From NCBI GenBank assembly GCA_900312665.1, contig ONZQ02000017.1, positions 1 to 64,000 of the forward strand: a stretch of DNA of 64,000 nt, written 5' to 3'. Positions within the stretch are counted from its first letter, which is position 1. Every line of letters begins with the position of its first letter. Of this stretch, positions 1 to 10,679 are shown piece after piece. Source of the stretch: Cephalotrichum gorgonifer (taxonomy: Eukaryota; Ascomycota; Sordariomycetes; Microascales; Microascaceae). Made by a program: the position numbers and the translations under genes. The notes beneath the pieces were generated by a model. That model saw nothing but the letters and a program-made list of their open reading frames with translations, was not told the origin of the DNA and searched no databases.

Positions 1-396
1 TTACAGGGAGCTATCTGTAAGCCTATAGTGATAGAACAGATGCTGATAGCTGGTATATTCTACAGTTGCTAGTTTGATTTTACTAATCACTAACTTCTCT
101 CTTTCTTTTCTTCTCTTATTAGAGGACTCCTCTCTTCTTATACTTCCTCCCTTCCTTTATCTCTTCTTTCGATATTATATTGAGGCCTCCCTATAATCTC
201 ACTATAAGATATGATTTTGATTTCAACTTTATCTGAACTCTTTCTGCGATCTCATTGTAAGGTCTAATTGACTTTGAGCTTATCCAACTCTTTGGAAACC
301 CTATACTTCTACTTCTCCCAGGCTGTGTTCCCTAGAGATGCTTGTATCTCCCTCGCTAGCTTCACCTTCTTCTATAGCCTCTCTAAGACTCCTGAT
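1..396 (+). repeat. LTR-like dispersed repeat, copy 1 (truncated by window edge)
   Basis: This AT-rich stretch matches the repeat at 7339-7821 from about its base 80 to its end, and matches the reverse complement of 12843-13324. Shared landmarks are the opening CAGGGAGCTATCTGTAAG-type segment, the pyrimidine-rich middle and the end near GACTCCTGA. The window starts inside it, so its left end is not visible. The length of the full copies (about 482 bp) and the target duplication at copy 3 suggest a solo LTR of a retrotransposon. No internal gag or pol coding sequence is attached here. Confidence 0.75.
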
Positions 397-485
397 ATTA
401 ATTCTCCTTTATATATATATTTATAGTTCTATCTAGTATCACTACCTTATATATAACTATAAATATTGAGGAATGTTTATTTTAT

Positions 486-712
486 AATAATGATGATATA
501 TTTAGACTAGTATACTTAGGGTTGTATAATCCTAGATATACTCTGGGAATTTAATATAGTGATATATTTAGATTAGTATACTTAGGATAAAGATTTGACT
601 AATTATAGTAATAATATAGACTAAACCGATATAGATAAAATGCTTAGACCACAAATTTGCATTTATATAGACAATTATAGTATAAACGGCTATGACTAGC
701 ACCTAGGGTCAC
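486..712 (+). repeat. Second dispersed repeat, copy A
   Basis: About 225 bp align in the same orientation with 12549-12775. Within each copy a block of roughly 60 bp, containing a TATTTAGATTAGTATACTTAGG-like core, occurs twice in tandem. Copy A has A at many positions where copy B has G, often after T (TpA against TpG), which is what RIP would leave. The element class is unknown; no terminal inverted repeats were recognised. Confidence 0.6.
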
Positions 713-1054
713 TTTTGGGAAGGTGATCCCGTCATAGTCCTGCTGCTTTCTCTTTGAACCTGACTATTATACAGTGTACTAGTATAGCTGGCTGATTAAA
801 GAGAAGTCGAGATCTACCTATCCATACACAGTTCTGTTGCACTCTTCCTCTACCTAGCTGTGCTAAGCGCGATACAAGCAAGCATGAATACAAATTCCAG
901 CATCCTTGATCATATCAATAGGAACGTGGCTATACAAGGAAAATGGGATATTTAAAGGAGAGTAGTTTATAATCAATTAAATGATAGCTATCAATTAAAA
1001 GATAGCTACCCGCCCAGATACCCATCGCAAGAACGCAAGAAGATACGCCTCCAT
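713..1054. other. Spacer without a recognised gene
   Basis: Between the repeat and the end of the membrane-protein gene I see no open frame with codon-like composition. Near 976-1008 two near-identical short segments built on ATGATAGCTA lie side by side. Confidence 0.5.
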
Positions 1055-2395
1055 TTACAACGCCTCGTTCTTCCCCGCCCTTTCAATGGGGTATTTCTCA
1101 AGCGCCTCGTACCATGTCAACATACTGCCAAACCAAAAAGCAAAAGAAGCCCAAATTAATGACAGCTGGCTCTGGTAGTCGCATCCGCTGCTGGTACAAT
1201 ACCCCAGCGCTGCCGCTAGCGTCCAACCGACGCCACCGATCAGATTCCACAGCCCGATATGCCAGCCCAGAAGATGAGGAGCTGGCTTCCACCATGCAGT
1301 CTGGTTCTCTAGCATGTACAGCAAGGCGGAAACTATGAAGAGAACCCCGCCGACAAGGTAGGTCAGCCAGTATAACCCCTGCGCGAGGCCGAGACTGAAG
1401 TGGTCGTAGATTCCCGGGAGGGCGCAGATGCCAGTGATGTAGAATATGGTGGCGCCGAGGGTGAGGACTATGGATGCCATGAAGCCGATTTCGTGGAAAT
1501 AGTGCGTCTTGAGATCGTACCAGGATGGCCACCAGACCCATTCTTGTTTTAGGCACGTCGGGTCGTCGTCTGGTTCCGGTTCCTCGTCCGTGAGGCTACT
1601 CTTGCCATTCCTCCTTCTCATCTCCCTCTTCCTGCGGATACGCTGGTGATGGTGTTGACATTTCGTCCTATCAGCCCGGGCCACGGTTCCCCCGGCTTCG
1701 GGTGAAGGTGACGGTTTTCCGTTTGGGGACAGAGCTTGGTGAAGAGCCCATCCGAAACACCCGGCCCGGTTTTCATTGTACGCTTCAAACACCAATAGAA
1801 CGGCTCCGACCTCGAAGAGCGTGGCTCCAATGAATGACGTAACTCCAACAGCGATATCATCACCTGGAAAGTTGTAACGGGCATTTTCGAGCGGCAGCCA
1901 GGCGAAGAGGCCGCAGGCTATGAAAATTGCACAGCCGAGTGTGAAGAGGACTGCGATGAGATATGATATGTCCCAGTATGGGCATTCAGTGCACATCCGC
2001 CATAGTCCCTGAAGAACAGCACGAAACGTGGAGGTAGGGCAAGGATGTGTCCGATTTACGAGAAGAGCATGTCGCCCTGTTTTTATCATCGTTGGCCCAT
2101 AGTTCCAACATAAACAATTGGACAAGTAAAGATAAGAAAAAAAGGGCTGCTCACCCTTTCGATTATCCCTCGCCCGCCAATTGATGGTTGTTTGGGGCAC
2201 GGCGACCTCAACTGCTGGCTTGCCCTTCACCGTCGGCTCGGCATGTCTTGGCTCTTCCACGGTATGGAAGCGGGCACGGGTTGGGTTGAAAAAAGGAAGA
2301 GGGCCCCTGACGGTGTTAGGCACGAGGCGGATATGCGGGTGTCCAGCAAATGGTGCTGGACGGTTGGGCGACGCGAACTCGGTATTGCGAGGCAT
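1055..2395 (-). CDS. Six-TM integral membrane protein, conserved in fungi, unknown function
   Basis: The ATG at 2395 opens a frame of 446 codons. It contains a probable 78-nt intron at 2154-2077 (GTGAGC...ACAG) that is a multiple of three and lacks a stop, so the spliced product would be about 420 aa. Six hydrophobic segments are visible, as two groups. The first pair begins at WDISYLIAVLF; the second group begins at EIGFMASIVLTLGATIFY. Similar spacing (LFTLGCAIF against VLTLGATIF) points to an internally duplicated architecture separated by a charged loop rich in Arg, His, Asp and Glu. The N-terminus is Pro-rich and polar. It resembles fungal proteins annotated only as integral membrane protein. 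No catalytic motif is seen. It is the one intact-looking gene of the repeat-rich first 16 kb. Confidence 0.75.
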   Translation of the reverse strand: MPRNTEFASPNRPAPFAGHPHIRLVPNTVRGPLPFFNPTRARFHTVEEPRHAEPTVKGKPAVEVAVPQTTINWRARDNRKGEQPFFSYLYLSNCLCWNYGPTMIKTGRHALLVNRTHPCPTSTFRAVLQGLWRMCTECPYWDISYLIAVLFTLGCAIFIACGLFAWLPLENARYNFPGDDIAVGVTSFIGATLFEVGAVLLVFEAYNENRAGCFGWALHQALSPNGKPSPSPEAGGTVARADRTKCQHHHQRIRRKREMRRRNGKSSLTDEEPEPDDDPTCLKQEWVWWPSWYDLKTHYFHEIGFMASIVLTLGATIFYITGICALPGIYDHFSLGLAQGLYWLTYLVGGVLFIVSALLYMLENQTAWWKPAPHLLGWHIGLWNLIGGVGWTLAAALGYCTSSGCDYQSQLSLIWASFAFWFGSMLTWYEALEKYPIERAGKNEAL

Positions 2396-4822
2396 GTTTT
2401 GAACTGTGTCTAGAGAGAGAAGGTGCCCCCACTTCCAGGCTGGGAGTTCAACTGCAGGCCTACTTTATATAAGTATCTTTAAGCTTCTTGACGCATTGCA
2501 ATAGTAGGGTGACTAGGTTTAGTTCTTGTAACATATGCCGCCGCGCCACATGTCGGCCGCACTGTGTCGAGCCCACAGTGGAGGTTGAAGTAGTTATGGA
2601 GCTTTCGTGACGCAATCTATTCCCGAATCCACTATTCGCGGTGGCAACTTAAGCTGTATCACGGTCGGGCATTTGAGGAGTACACCGCCGATGCTGCCTA
2701 TTACAGAGCAGGTCAGGATGATTTGTGAATACCTTAACCAGCCAGACGTCACTTGACAATCTTCACGAAAACCAATGTTAGTCAAGGAACCATGCCATTT
2801 GAGGGACTGAAAAAGCATTAGACGAGCTACGATAAAGAGGTTAGCTACCACGGCCAGCGCCCTGGATCCTTGCGATCGGTCGAAGACGTCGAAACGTGGT
2901 CGACACAGCTGATCGACCCTGCACCACAGTGGAGCAGTTCCACTTGCATTCGAGAGTTCTATAGGTGACAAGCACCTAGATAGCAATGACGGGGTTAACG
3001 TAGCCAATATTCGGAACCAGCGGATAGGGGAATAGGAGGCCATCGTGCGGACAAAGAAGGGCGAAGATACCGCCCCACTTCTCTACCACCTACCTCTTAA
3101 CAAGGAACAGGACTTGAAGAGATATGACGTTATTCTTGCCCCGCCTAGTGTCACCCTATCCCTGCGGGCGGTAGATCATCCTGGCGCCTGTATGAGGTAA
3201 ACATAGGATAGAGGATGGAGGTGGGTTCTAAGGTGTAAAGATTTGACTACTGTATCAAAAGTGAGAAAAGTACCAATCTCTCTTGGATACTTAGGAGGGC
3301 TCTTTATCTACCCAAATCTAACACAAGGTCTGTGCAAGACTCGTAAGTCCAGATTGATAGGGTTCTTCCGAAGTTTATAAAGAATAAATAGAGACAATAT
3401 AGCATTAGATCAATAGGATTTTAACAGCGGCGTAAAATTCATACAAGGGGGGCCGCTAAAGCGCGATAAGCGAGTACCCACCGTCGGCTGTGATCCGGTT
3501 CAACACGCGGACCTTCAGCACCGTGCCCCATCGACGATATACTAGGATACGTCCTATAGAGTTAGTATATAACGAAAGAAAGAAGTAGAAAATGGTCCTG
3601 ATGTGATGCAGGATAACTGTATCAAGAATCTAAGCCCAACAGGGCCAAATGGTCTCCAACCTCGATGGAGGAAGCTCTTAAACGATCTTACTCCTACCCT
3701 TGGGGGGTCACTTATACTGGATAAGAGAGCCAGGGGAGATATATCTCTGAAACTTGGGATTCAGGCTGGATACAGATTGAACAACAAGCTGCCCAAGTCT
3801 CAAGTCAATAGATCAAATGGCCGGCCTAGGGAAAAGGGGGGGGGGCTTCTCAAAGCTGCTGCTTGAGATAGGAGGTTGCTCAGAGCTTGGATCTTCACTC
3901 TAAGGGAAATCGAAATCCTCCTCAAAAATAGAGCGACAGCTCTATAACTTCGGGATATCATAGTATATCAGATGATCAATGATCTATATGAATTTCATAG
4001 GATCTCATCAAAGGATGAGCTCTCAGGTGTTACGATCTGAATCGTAATAGGCTTGCTTATGAGGCAAGTCCAGGTTCCGGTTAAGAGTAAGTGCCGATAG
4101 AACGAACAGTATGTCGTAGATTGTAATCGTATCGTTGAAATATCTTCCTGGAAGAGACTTCTGTCAAAAGGTATTCTAGATAATGACTTGGATTGACTAC
4201 TGTCTTAGGATAGAAAAGATAACTAGTACATAGTAATGACCGTAGGTTTAAATAGACCATATTCCGTAGTGGGGTACTCCCTTTCCGGGAGCGCCGTGCT
4301 CCTACTTCCATAGCTCCTTCCCTGATTGGCCCGCGTCCTTTGTCATCCCCGTGCCTTCCTAGGCTGACCGCCCATGACCTTGGTCTGTTGGACACAAGAG
4401 ATCGGGATGTAACATTAGCGACGCCTCGGTTAAGTTGATACATGCTTCTAACACACTATCGTTTTGGGCCCTTGTAGTATAGCTCAGACCCTCTGACAAA
4501 GGCACCCTTCACATCGGGCAGAGCGGCGAATCCCGTACGGAGAAGAACCCTAATTTTCAGGTAGCACAGCTGTCCAAAATTGATCTTCGTTGCTGCAGGG
4601 TTACGTCAACACAACCCACACACTAAGAAATGAAAGACCGAGTTGGAGAAGCAAGAGAGGCTGCACCAGCAGTTAATTCGGTCATGAGTTGACTCATCAA
4701 CTGTATATTTATAACAGACGCATCTCTTACCCAATCTTCCCGCCATTCAATTCTATCTCGGGCAGCTGCAAAGCCAAGCCGCAGATGCAGCGGAAGCGAA
4801 CGCAGGTTTGAGGCTCCGACAG
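2396..4822. other. 2.4-kb gene-poor stretch
   Basis: Open frames here (for example 2594-3043 and 4081-4443 on the minus strand) have no recognisable domain and are not called. A run of ten G occurs near 3836-3845. A short minus-strand peptide near 3530-3456 ends in ITADGGYSLIAL, reminiscent of the C-terminus of short-chain dehydrogenases, but it is too short to call. The last 150 bp are the likely promoter of the F-box gene. Confidence 0.5.
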
Positions 4823-6904
4823 ATGGCGGGGTCCGTCGCACGGAATGATCTCTTGACTTTCATGGCCATGACCGACCACTCGGCCTGTAAAGTCCCCATT
4901 GCAGAGTCTGCACCAGCAGCGCCGAAGCGCCTAGAGGGCCTCCCGCTGCACATTATCGAGGAAATCTGCAAGCACCTCACGCCAACCAGAGCCGGCAGGC
5001 GCAGCCTGCGGTCCCTGTCCCTAGCAAGCAGGGCTCTCGCCATCGCAAGCGCAAGGTCTCACTTCAAAACGATCCGGGTCGTGGTCCGGGTCGGCGCCAG
5101 GCTGCCCGATGATGTCCAAACTTTGGAGGGCATGCTGGCGGCGCGCGACGGTAGGAGGTACGTCCGGCAGCTGGAGATCTCCGGGTCTCTCTCCATGGAC
5201 GCGCCGGAGTGGGACTCGCCCAGCGACGGATGGCCCACCGCGGGCACGGTCGACTGCATTGCCGACGAGTGGCCCCCGCAAGACGACTTCTGGACCACGC
5301 CGGGCGAGCCCACCCACTTCGAGCCCGCGGAGCCCGACCTAACCCAAGTCGACAGGGAAAGCGAAAGCAAGGCCTAGGCCCCCCTGGCGGCCTTCACATC
5401 GGGCCTACCCCAGCTCAGGGACGTGGTGTACGCCTGCAGGGACCAGATTCCCGCCACCCTCCTGACAGCACTGCACTCGCACCCGCATCGACCGCGCCTC
5501 CGCGTCCACAGCTTCAGCCTCCGCAGCCTCTGGTTCGAGCATGGGGCGCCTGTCCGCGACGTCGACCCAGACGAGTACCTTCTCGCCTCATCGCCCCTCC
5601 TGACCAGCATCCGTGTCCAGGACACCAGCAACGGCCTCTTCAACGCCCAGGGCCACAGCAACTACAACGAGGACGCAGTCCTGCACATGGTGGCAGGGGA
5701 GGCGCCCACACTGTGGGCCATGTCCGTGTGGCTCTCGAAACCCCGCACGCCACACGACAGCGCGCCTCTGGCTGTCCAGCCGTGGCTGCCGTGGCCGGGC
5801 TTCTTCCGCGGCCGCCCGAGCCCGGCCGAGGGCGGGTTCGGTGCGCTCAAGGCCCTAACGCTGGTTGGCGAGGACGAGACACTGAGCCTTCGGCTCCTCG
5901 ATGCGTGGCGCGGCCACACCAACTTCGGCGCGCTCCGGTCTCTGCATCTGCGCCTCGGGGCCATCAGCGTCGGTGCGCTGCAGAGCCTGGCAAGCTGCAC
6001 ACGGCACCAAGGTCTCAGGTCCCTCCACACCCTCAATCTCCAGGCATACAGCCCATTTCCAGCTGACCAGCGCTCTCTGTATTTCCATCTCGCCCATCTC
6101 ATACGCTCGCTGCGACCACTGGTGAACCTCCAGATCGAGGACATCTTCGGCGACCAGACCTTCGACGCCATGCTCTCGCACGGGCCATCGCTGCGCAAGC
6201 TCAGGCTTATCCCAGAGCAGGAGAAAACCTTGTACGTAGCGCCCTACGTTCTCTCTCGGGCTCACATCGAGCGGCTGGCCCACGCCTGCCCTGACTTGGC
6301 AAACCTCGAGCTCCGCATCCAGCGGTCCAAAGCGGAGGAGGAGGAGGTTAGGACCTACAGAGCCCTCAGCGAACTGCGTCGTCTGGACTGCCTCAGCCTG
6401 CTGCTCGACTACTCCACTCTAGAACAACCGACAGATGTTAGCGAAGCGGACTTGACCGAGGACGAGAGGCAGCTGCCCGAACCCCAGGACTGGGTGCATC
6501 CCAAACCCATTCGTGATGCCTACATCAACGCTGCCGTGGACCATGCTCTCGCCAGGGAGATATTCGATTGCGTATCCCGCCGGCACTCGCCTCGTGTTGC
6601 CAGCATCCGGACAGTGTGCGCGGCGAACTTCTCGTACGGGGGCGCCGACCCCGTGTTTTCCTTGATCGCGAGGCACCTGGAGCGGCACTGGGTCCAGGTC
6701 CGCTCTACGCACGACGGCCTCGGGGCGTGCTACATTGAAGAGATTGGGACTGCGGCTACACGGAACCCCGGCAGGGGGGTGGTGGACCCCATTGACGCAT
6801 TCCACGCCGACATACTGAAGACTATTTGGCCCGCGGCGGATGGAATTTGGAGGGAAAACTGGCGGGGGTTTCCGCTCTGGAAGGAGACTTCGTCTCCTGC
6901 ATAA
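4823..6904 (+). pseudogene. F-box / LRR-like protein gene interrupted by one in-frame TAG
   Basis: From the ATG at 4823 a single frame runs to the TAA at 6902-6904 (694 codons), broken only by TAG at 5375-5377. Residues about 35-80 form an F-box (LEGLPLHIIEEICKHL, then LRSLSLASRALA). The second part has irregular leucine-rich segments such as LRSLHLRLG, LVNLQIEDIF and LRKLRLI. F-box proteins of this type recruit substrates to SCF ubiquitin ligases. The frame and GC-rich codon use are the same on both sides of the stop, and no plausible GT-AG intron removes it. A CAG-to-TAG change would explain it. It may be a recent pseudogene, a sequence error, or a gene expressing only the 184-aa F-box half. 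Confidence 0.7.
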
Positions 6905-7338
6905 CCATAACTGGTATAACCAACACTCGGAGGACGGGGTACGTCGGAAGCTTGGGAGCTAGGCGGCCGCCTGGGCACTGACTTCTGGGTTGTTGCCGCC
7001 GCCAAGCTGGAACGACTTCTGTCCTTGTTGACTGGGGTCGATCGGCGCGGGGGAAAGAGCAAAGCCCGGCTACAACAGAGTGGCTGAAACTAAATCCCCT
7101 TCCTGGCCGGGATGATGTCGTGGCAATGCGCTGTCTAAACATACTCAGCACCGACCAATAGCCACGGACGCGCCTTGGGCACAAGCATTCAGACCCTAGG
7201 TGTTATGGAATAAGCATTCCTTATACTTACGGGCGCCTGCAGGACGGTGACCTACAGCAGAATGACTATGCCACCAATAGGATGATTAGCCAATGAGGAG
7301 CAGAGTGACTTGTTTACAATGTCGCTTTATCCCAAGTG
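6905..7338. other. Spacer without a recognised gene
   Basis: The first part is GC-rich 3' flank of the F-box gene; the rest becomes AT-rich toward the LTR-like repeat. No gene seen. Confidence 0.5.
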
Positions 7339-7821
7339 TATAGTGGTCAGCAGATACACAAGTAAGAGACTACTAATATAGAGTGATTAGATGATTATAA
7401 TATCACCTCAAAGATACCTCACAGGGAGCTATCTGTAAGTCCGGAGTAATAGAACAGATACCGATAGCTAGTATACTCTATAATTACCGATTTGATTTTA
7501 CTAATTACTAATTTCCTTCTCCTTTTTCTTTTTTTATTAGAGGATTCCTCCCTTCTTATACTTCCTCCTTTCCTTTATCTCTTCTTTTAATATTAAATTG
7601 AGATCTCCCTATAATCTCACTATAAGATTTAATTTTGATTTCAACTTTATCTGAACTCTCTCTATAATCTCACTATAAGATCTAATTAACTTTGAGCTTA
7701 TCTAACTCTTCTGAAATCTTATAGTAGTCTCTTCTACTTTTCCTAGGCTGTATTCCCTGGAGATCCTCTTGTCTCCTTGTTAGCTTCATCTTCTCCTTTG
7801 ACCTCTCTAAGACTCCTAACA
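7339..7821 (+). repeat. LTR-like dispersed repeat, copy 2 (about 483 bp)
   Basis: Full-length copy beginning TATAGTGGTCAGCAG and ending in ...CTCCTAACA. It matches 1-396 directly and 12843-13324 in inverse orientation over its whole length. The 3' end is the canonical CA; the 5' end is TA where TG would be expected, as in copy 3, which a G-to-A change would explain. Flanking bases (AAGTG on the left, TCAGC on the right) do not form a target duplication. No retrotransposon coding region is adjacent. Confidence 0.75.
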
Positions 7822-9965
7822 TCAGCTGATACTATATCATATGGAGCAAGGAGATATTGATTATCAGGCAGAATGGGGGAGATCAAGCTTTATTATTCTG
7901 ATATATTTGTCTTAGTGACTCTGTGATCTAAAACCATCCGTCGGGCTACACCCAGTCTCGGCAGATTCCAGTGTAGAAATATGATGTTTGTTTCCATTAT
8001 GGGCGTAGCAGTCCAGTCCGCAACCAATGAGGACCACCACCAGATAAATTACCTGTGCTCTCACGGAGAACCCGGCCCTGGGTTAGGTGGGTCAGGCGTT
8101 TCAGGGGCGCCGGGCGGATCCGGGTTCGGTGGGCCACCCGGACCACCCTCACACTGGCGACAAGGAGGGGGTCCCCCGCACTTGCATAGTTAGAATATTT
8201 TCTACCGAAACATCAACTTGGACGACTTACACCAGGGGGACACTCAATCATTGGGAAGTCGCCTCCAGAGCCGCCAATGCGCTCTGAAATCTCTGTCTGG
8301 TCCAGTGTGGGCTCCGGAGGGTGCCCGTAGGGCATAGTGGCCACTACAAGTCCGAGTCCAGTGTATATCACATGTATAGGATGCATGGCTGTGTGGGCTA
8401 ACATAGAAGTAGGGTGTTTATACTCAATTATGTAAATAATTATGAATCACTAAAATTCATTTTTGAAAGTATAGGCGATAACGATCGGTCGTTAAATAGA
8501 CATCAGCCTAGCAAAAGCTAAAGCTGAAGCTGATACTGAAGAGAAAACTAGGAGACGATTAGGTGATACTGACGAGAATGATAGGAGGCGATAAGTTGAT
8601 GCTGAACTGATAGTGGTCTAAGCTATGTTACCCGAGCCAGCATATGTAAAATTAGGTGATTGCAAGCTGGGCCATACTTTTTTATTACACGAGATAACGT
8701 CACTTATTTAAGATGTTGCTCGGAAGGTAGAGGACGGCTGATTGTCAGGTTGCTATGACATACCGCCTATACAGTACTGTATTCGGGTAAGGGTATATAG
8801 AGTGAAAGACGAAATAGTTGTCACTCTAGCGGTTATTATGATAAATAATGCCTTCAGTCTTTGGTAAATCTCTACATCTTACTACTTGAGGGGAGATAGA
8901 AGGAAGCCGATAGAATGGTTCTTTAAGCTGGGCAGTTGGAGTGACACTGCAGGCGTGGCACGCTTAGGTTATTTCCTGAGAATCTCAGCTGAGGGGCGTG
9001 TAAGTCGGTAGTGTATAGATTGGCAAGGTTGGCCAGTGGCAAGTTTCTTTAGCTTTGGCTGCCGGCCTAGTTTTGCTTCTCATAGACAAATTAGATATCG
9101 GGCTCAAAAGCGAAAGTCTACTAATGGTGAGCTATAAGGTGACGAAGCACTCAAGTCGCGCTAGACTATAGCGGCTGGACTTCACGAAAAGGCCAAAATG
9201 CTCTTTATCTAGTATATAAGAAGCTTTTCATAAAGGGATATAATAAACTTCTCTGGATTAGTTCGTCTCCTACTAGCCTCCCTCTAGTTCTCTAGAAGGT
9301 CCTGTAATAGGCTCGACTACTAGTCTATCTACAAGACAACATACCGGTACATGAGGCTCGAAAAAGGTAATGGAGTTCTGGCTTGTCAGGGATGAGGCAA
9401 GCGCCGACGTGGCACTGGGGGTTGATCAGCAGCGGTCTTTCCTCCAAGACCAGCGAAACACACCCTTCAAGGAGTCTAACGCTATAATCCACTAACGCAG
9501 GAAGGTAAGTTCTGTGGTGACGACAGAATACCGTAAGAGGGACCCGTCACTAAGAGGGAGCCTGACAAACCCCCGCATCGGTCAGTAGCTAGAGGATCCT
9601 GAGCGCATGAAATTCGCTACGGTAGACTAGCCTCTGGTGCTCAGCCATAGCGTGCTACTGTATGTCCATATATTGACCATCATAAGTACTGTGAGTGAAT
9701 ACTATATATCGACTATGGATAATTACACCTAGGCTCTAATAATAGAGCGACCTTGACATTTGCGGTATTGGCTGTTAGCTATTGTCCATGAACCTTAGAT
9801 GACAGGACCATATATAAAATGATAATAAATAGAACAAGTACAAAATAATGGGCGCTCCCTCTAATTATATAAACCGGAAATGCAGCATGGCTTTTTTCAT
9901 TCCCTGTCCCCGTCCCCGTTTCTCGTTTCACCTAGTATCCACTATGGTATAGGAGACGTCAGACA
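7822..9965. other. 2.1-kb AT-rich decayed DNA
   Basis: No frame with recognisable domains. A Gly/Pro-rich short frame near 8087-8193 is low-complexity only. The segment 8500-8610 has repeated Lys/Glu/Arg-type codons suggestive of a relic, but nothing identifiable. The last 60 bp before 9966 contain a pyrimidine-rich CCCTGTCCCCGTCCCCG tract, typical of fungal promoters, just upstream of the secreted-protein relic. Confidence 0.5.
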
Positions 9966-10534
9966 ATGTCGCCTATAAAGCTCCCCGTAGCCTTGGCCTT
10001 CCTGGCTGTCGGCGCTGTATCAATACCAACCCTGGATATCCGGCCCTGGCAGGGATATCAGGGACCCTAGGCAGGCACCACGATAGGTACCTGTTCGAAC
10101 AAAAAGTCTCGCCTCGAGCTGGTTTGCGAGGGCCTGTGGTGCCTAGCGGAATATGGTAAAATCGAGACCGGATGGGACGTGGTAAGTTGAAACCTATATT
10201 TACTTGGGGTGGCGTGTAGTCGTAGTGCTCTCTGCTGACAAGACTACTCTTTGTCCTCTAGTGCTATATCTACTATGAAAATATGAGGGTGAATGTGTAG
10301 TCCAGGTTTTCCGACGGAAACTGCTAAGCCTACTTCGGAGAGGGTTTCGAGGGTGATTGCGTCGACTATCCTGACACTCCAGGAGCCGAGAACTACACGC
10401 CGAAGATGCCTGTGCAGAATATCTCCAAGGCTTCCGAAAAGTTTTGCGATGAACTTATCGCAATGGGATATCACCTGGTTCCGGAGTGCTGCTGCACCTT
10501 TGAGGGGGTAAAAAAACCCCAAATTCCTTTTTGA
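9966..10534 (+). pseudogene. Small cysteine-rich secreted protein, inactivated by three stops
   Basis: The ATG at 9966 opens a clear signal peptide (MSPIKLPVALAFLAVGAVS). One intron fits at 10182-10261 (GTAAGT...CTCTAG, 80 nt, phase 0). The combined frame of 163 codons encodes about 160 residues with ten cysteines, including a CCC triplet near the end, and would be an extracellular disulfide-rich protein of the effector-like size class. Three in-frame stops break it: TAG at 10068-10070, TAG at 10298-10300 and TAA at 10325-10327. Each differs from a glutamine codon (CAG or CAA) by one C-to-T change at CpA. Signal peptide, splice sites and cysteine pattern are otherwise intact, so decay looks recent. 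The family is not recognised; its role is unknown. Confidence 0.65.
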
Positions 10535-10679
10535 CTTGGCGAGAGTACCCAAAAACCGGACGATTAATTACGCCGTTGGGCAGCACTACAATAGCTGGTG
10601 TTGCTTTGCTGTCATCAATGCGGCGGTTCGTTTCGCCGAGTGTTCCTGTTCTGAAACCATGATTGGTGAAGCACCGAAA

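Noticed and set aside
2594..3043. 149-codon minus-strand frame with an ATG
   Set aside because: No recognisable domain, no codon-use support and no neighbours that explain it.
3456..3530. Peptide resembling the C-terminal end of a short-chain dehydrogenase (ITADGGYSLIAL)
   Set aside because: Only about 20 residues and no other SDR motif upstream; could be chance.
4081..4443. 120-codon minus-strand frame
   Set aside because: No domain, AT-rich end, inside a gene-poor stretch.
5209..6066. Long alternate-frame ORF over the F-box gene
   Set aside because: Arg/Pro-rich shadow caused by high GC of the real frame.
8087..8193. Gly/Pro-rich collagen-like short frame
   Set aside because: Low complexity from a GC-rich patch; no start context or flanking exons.
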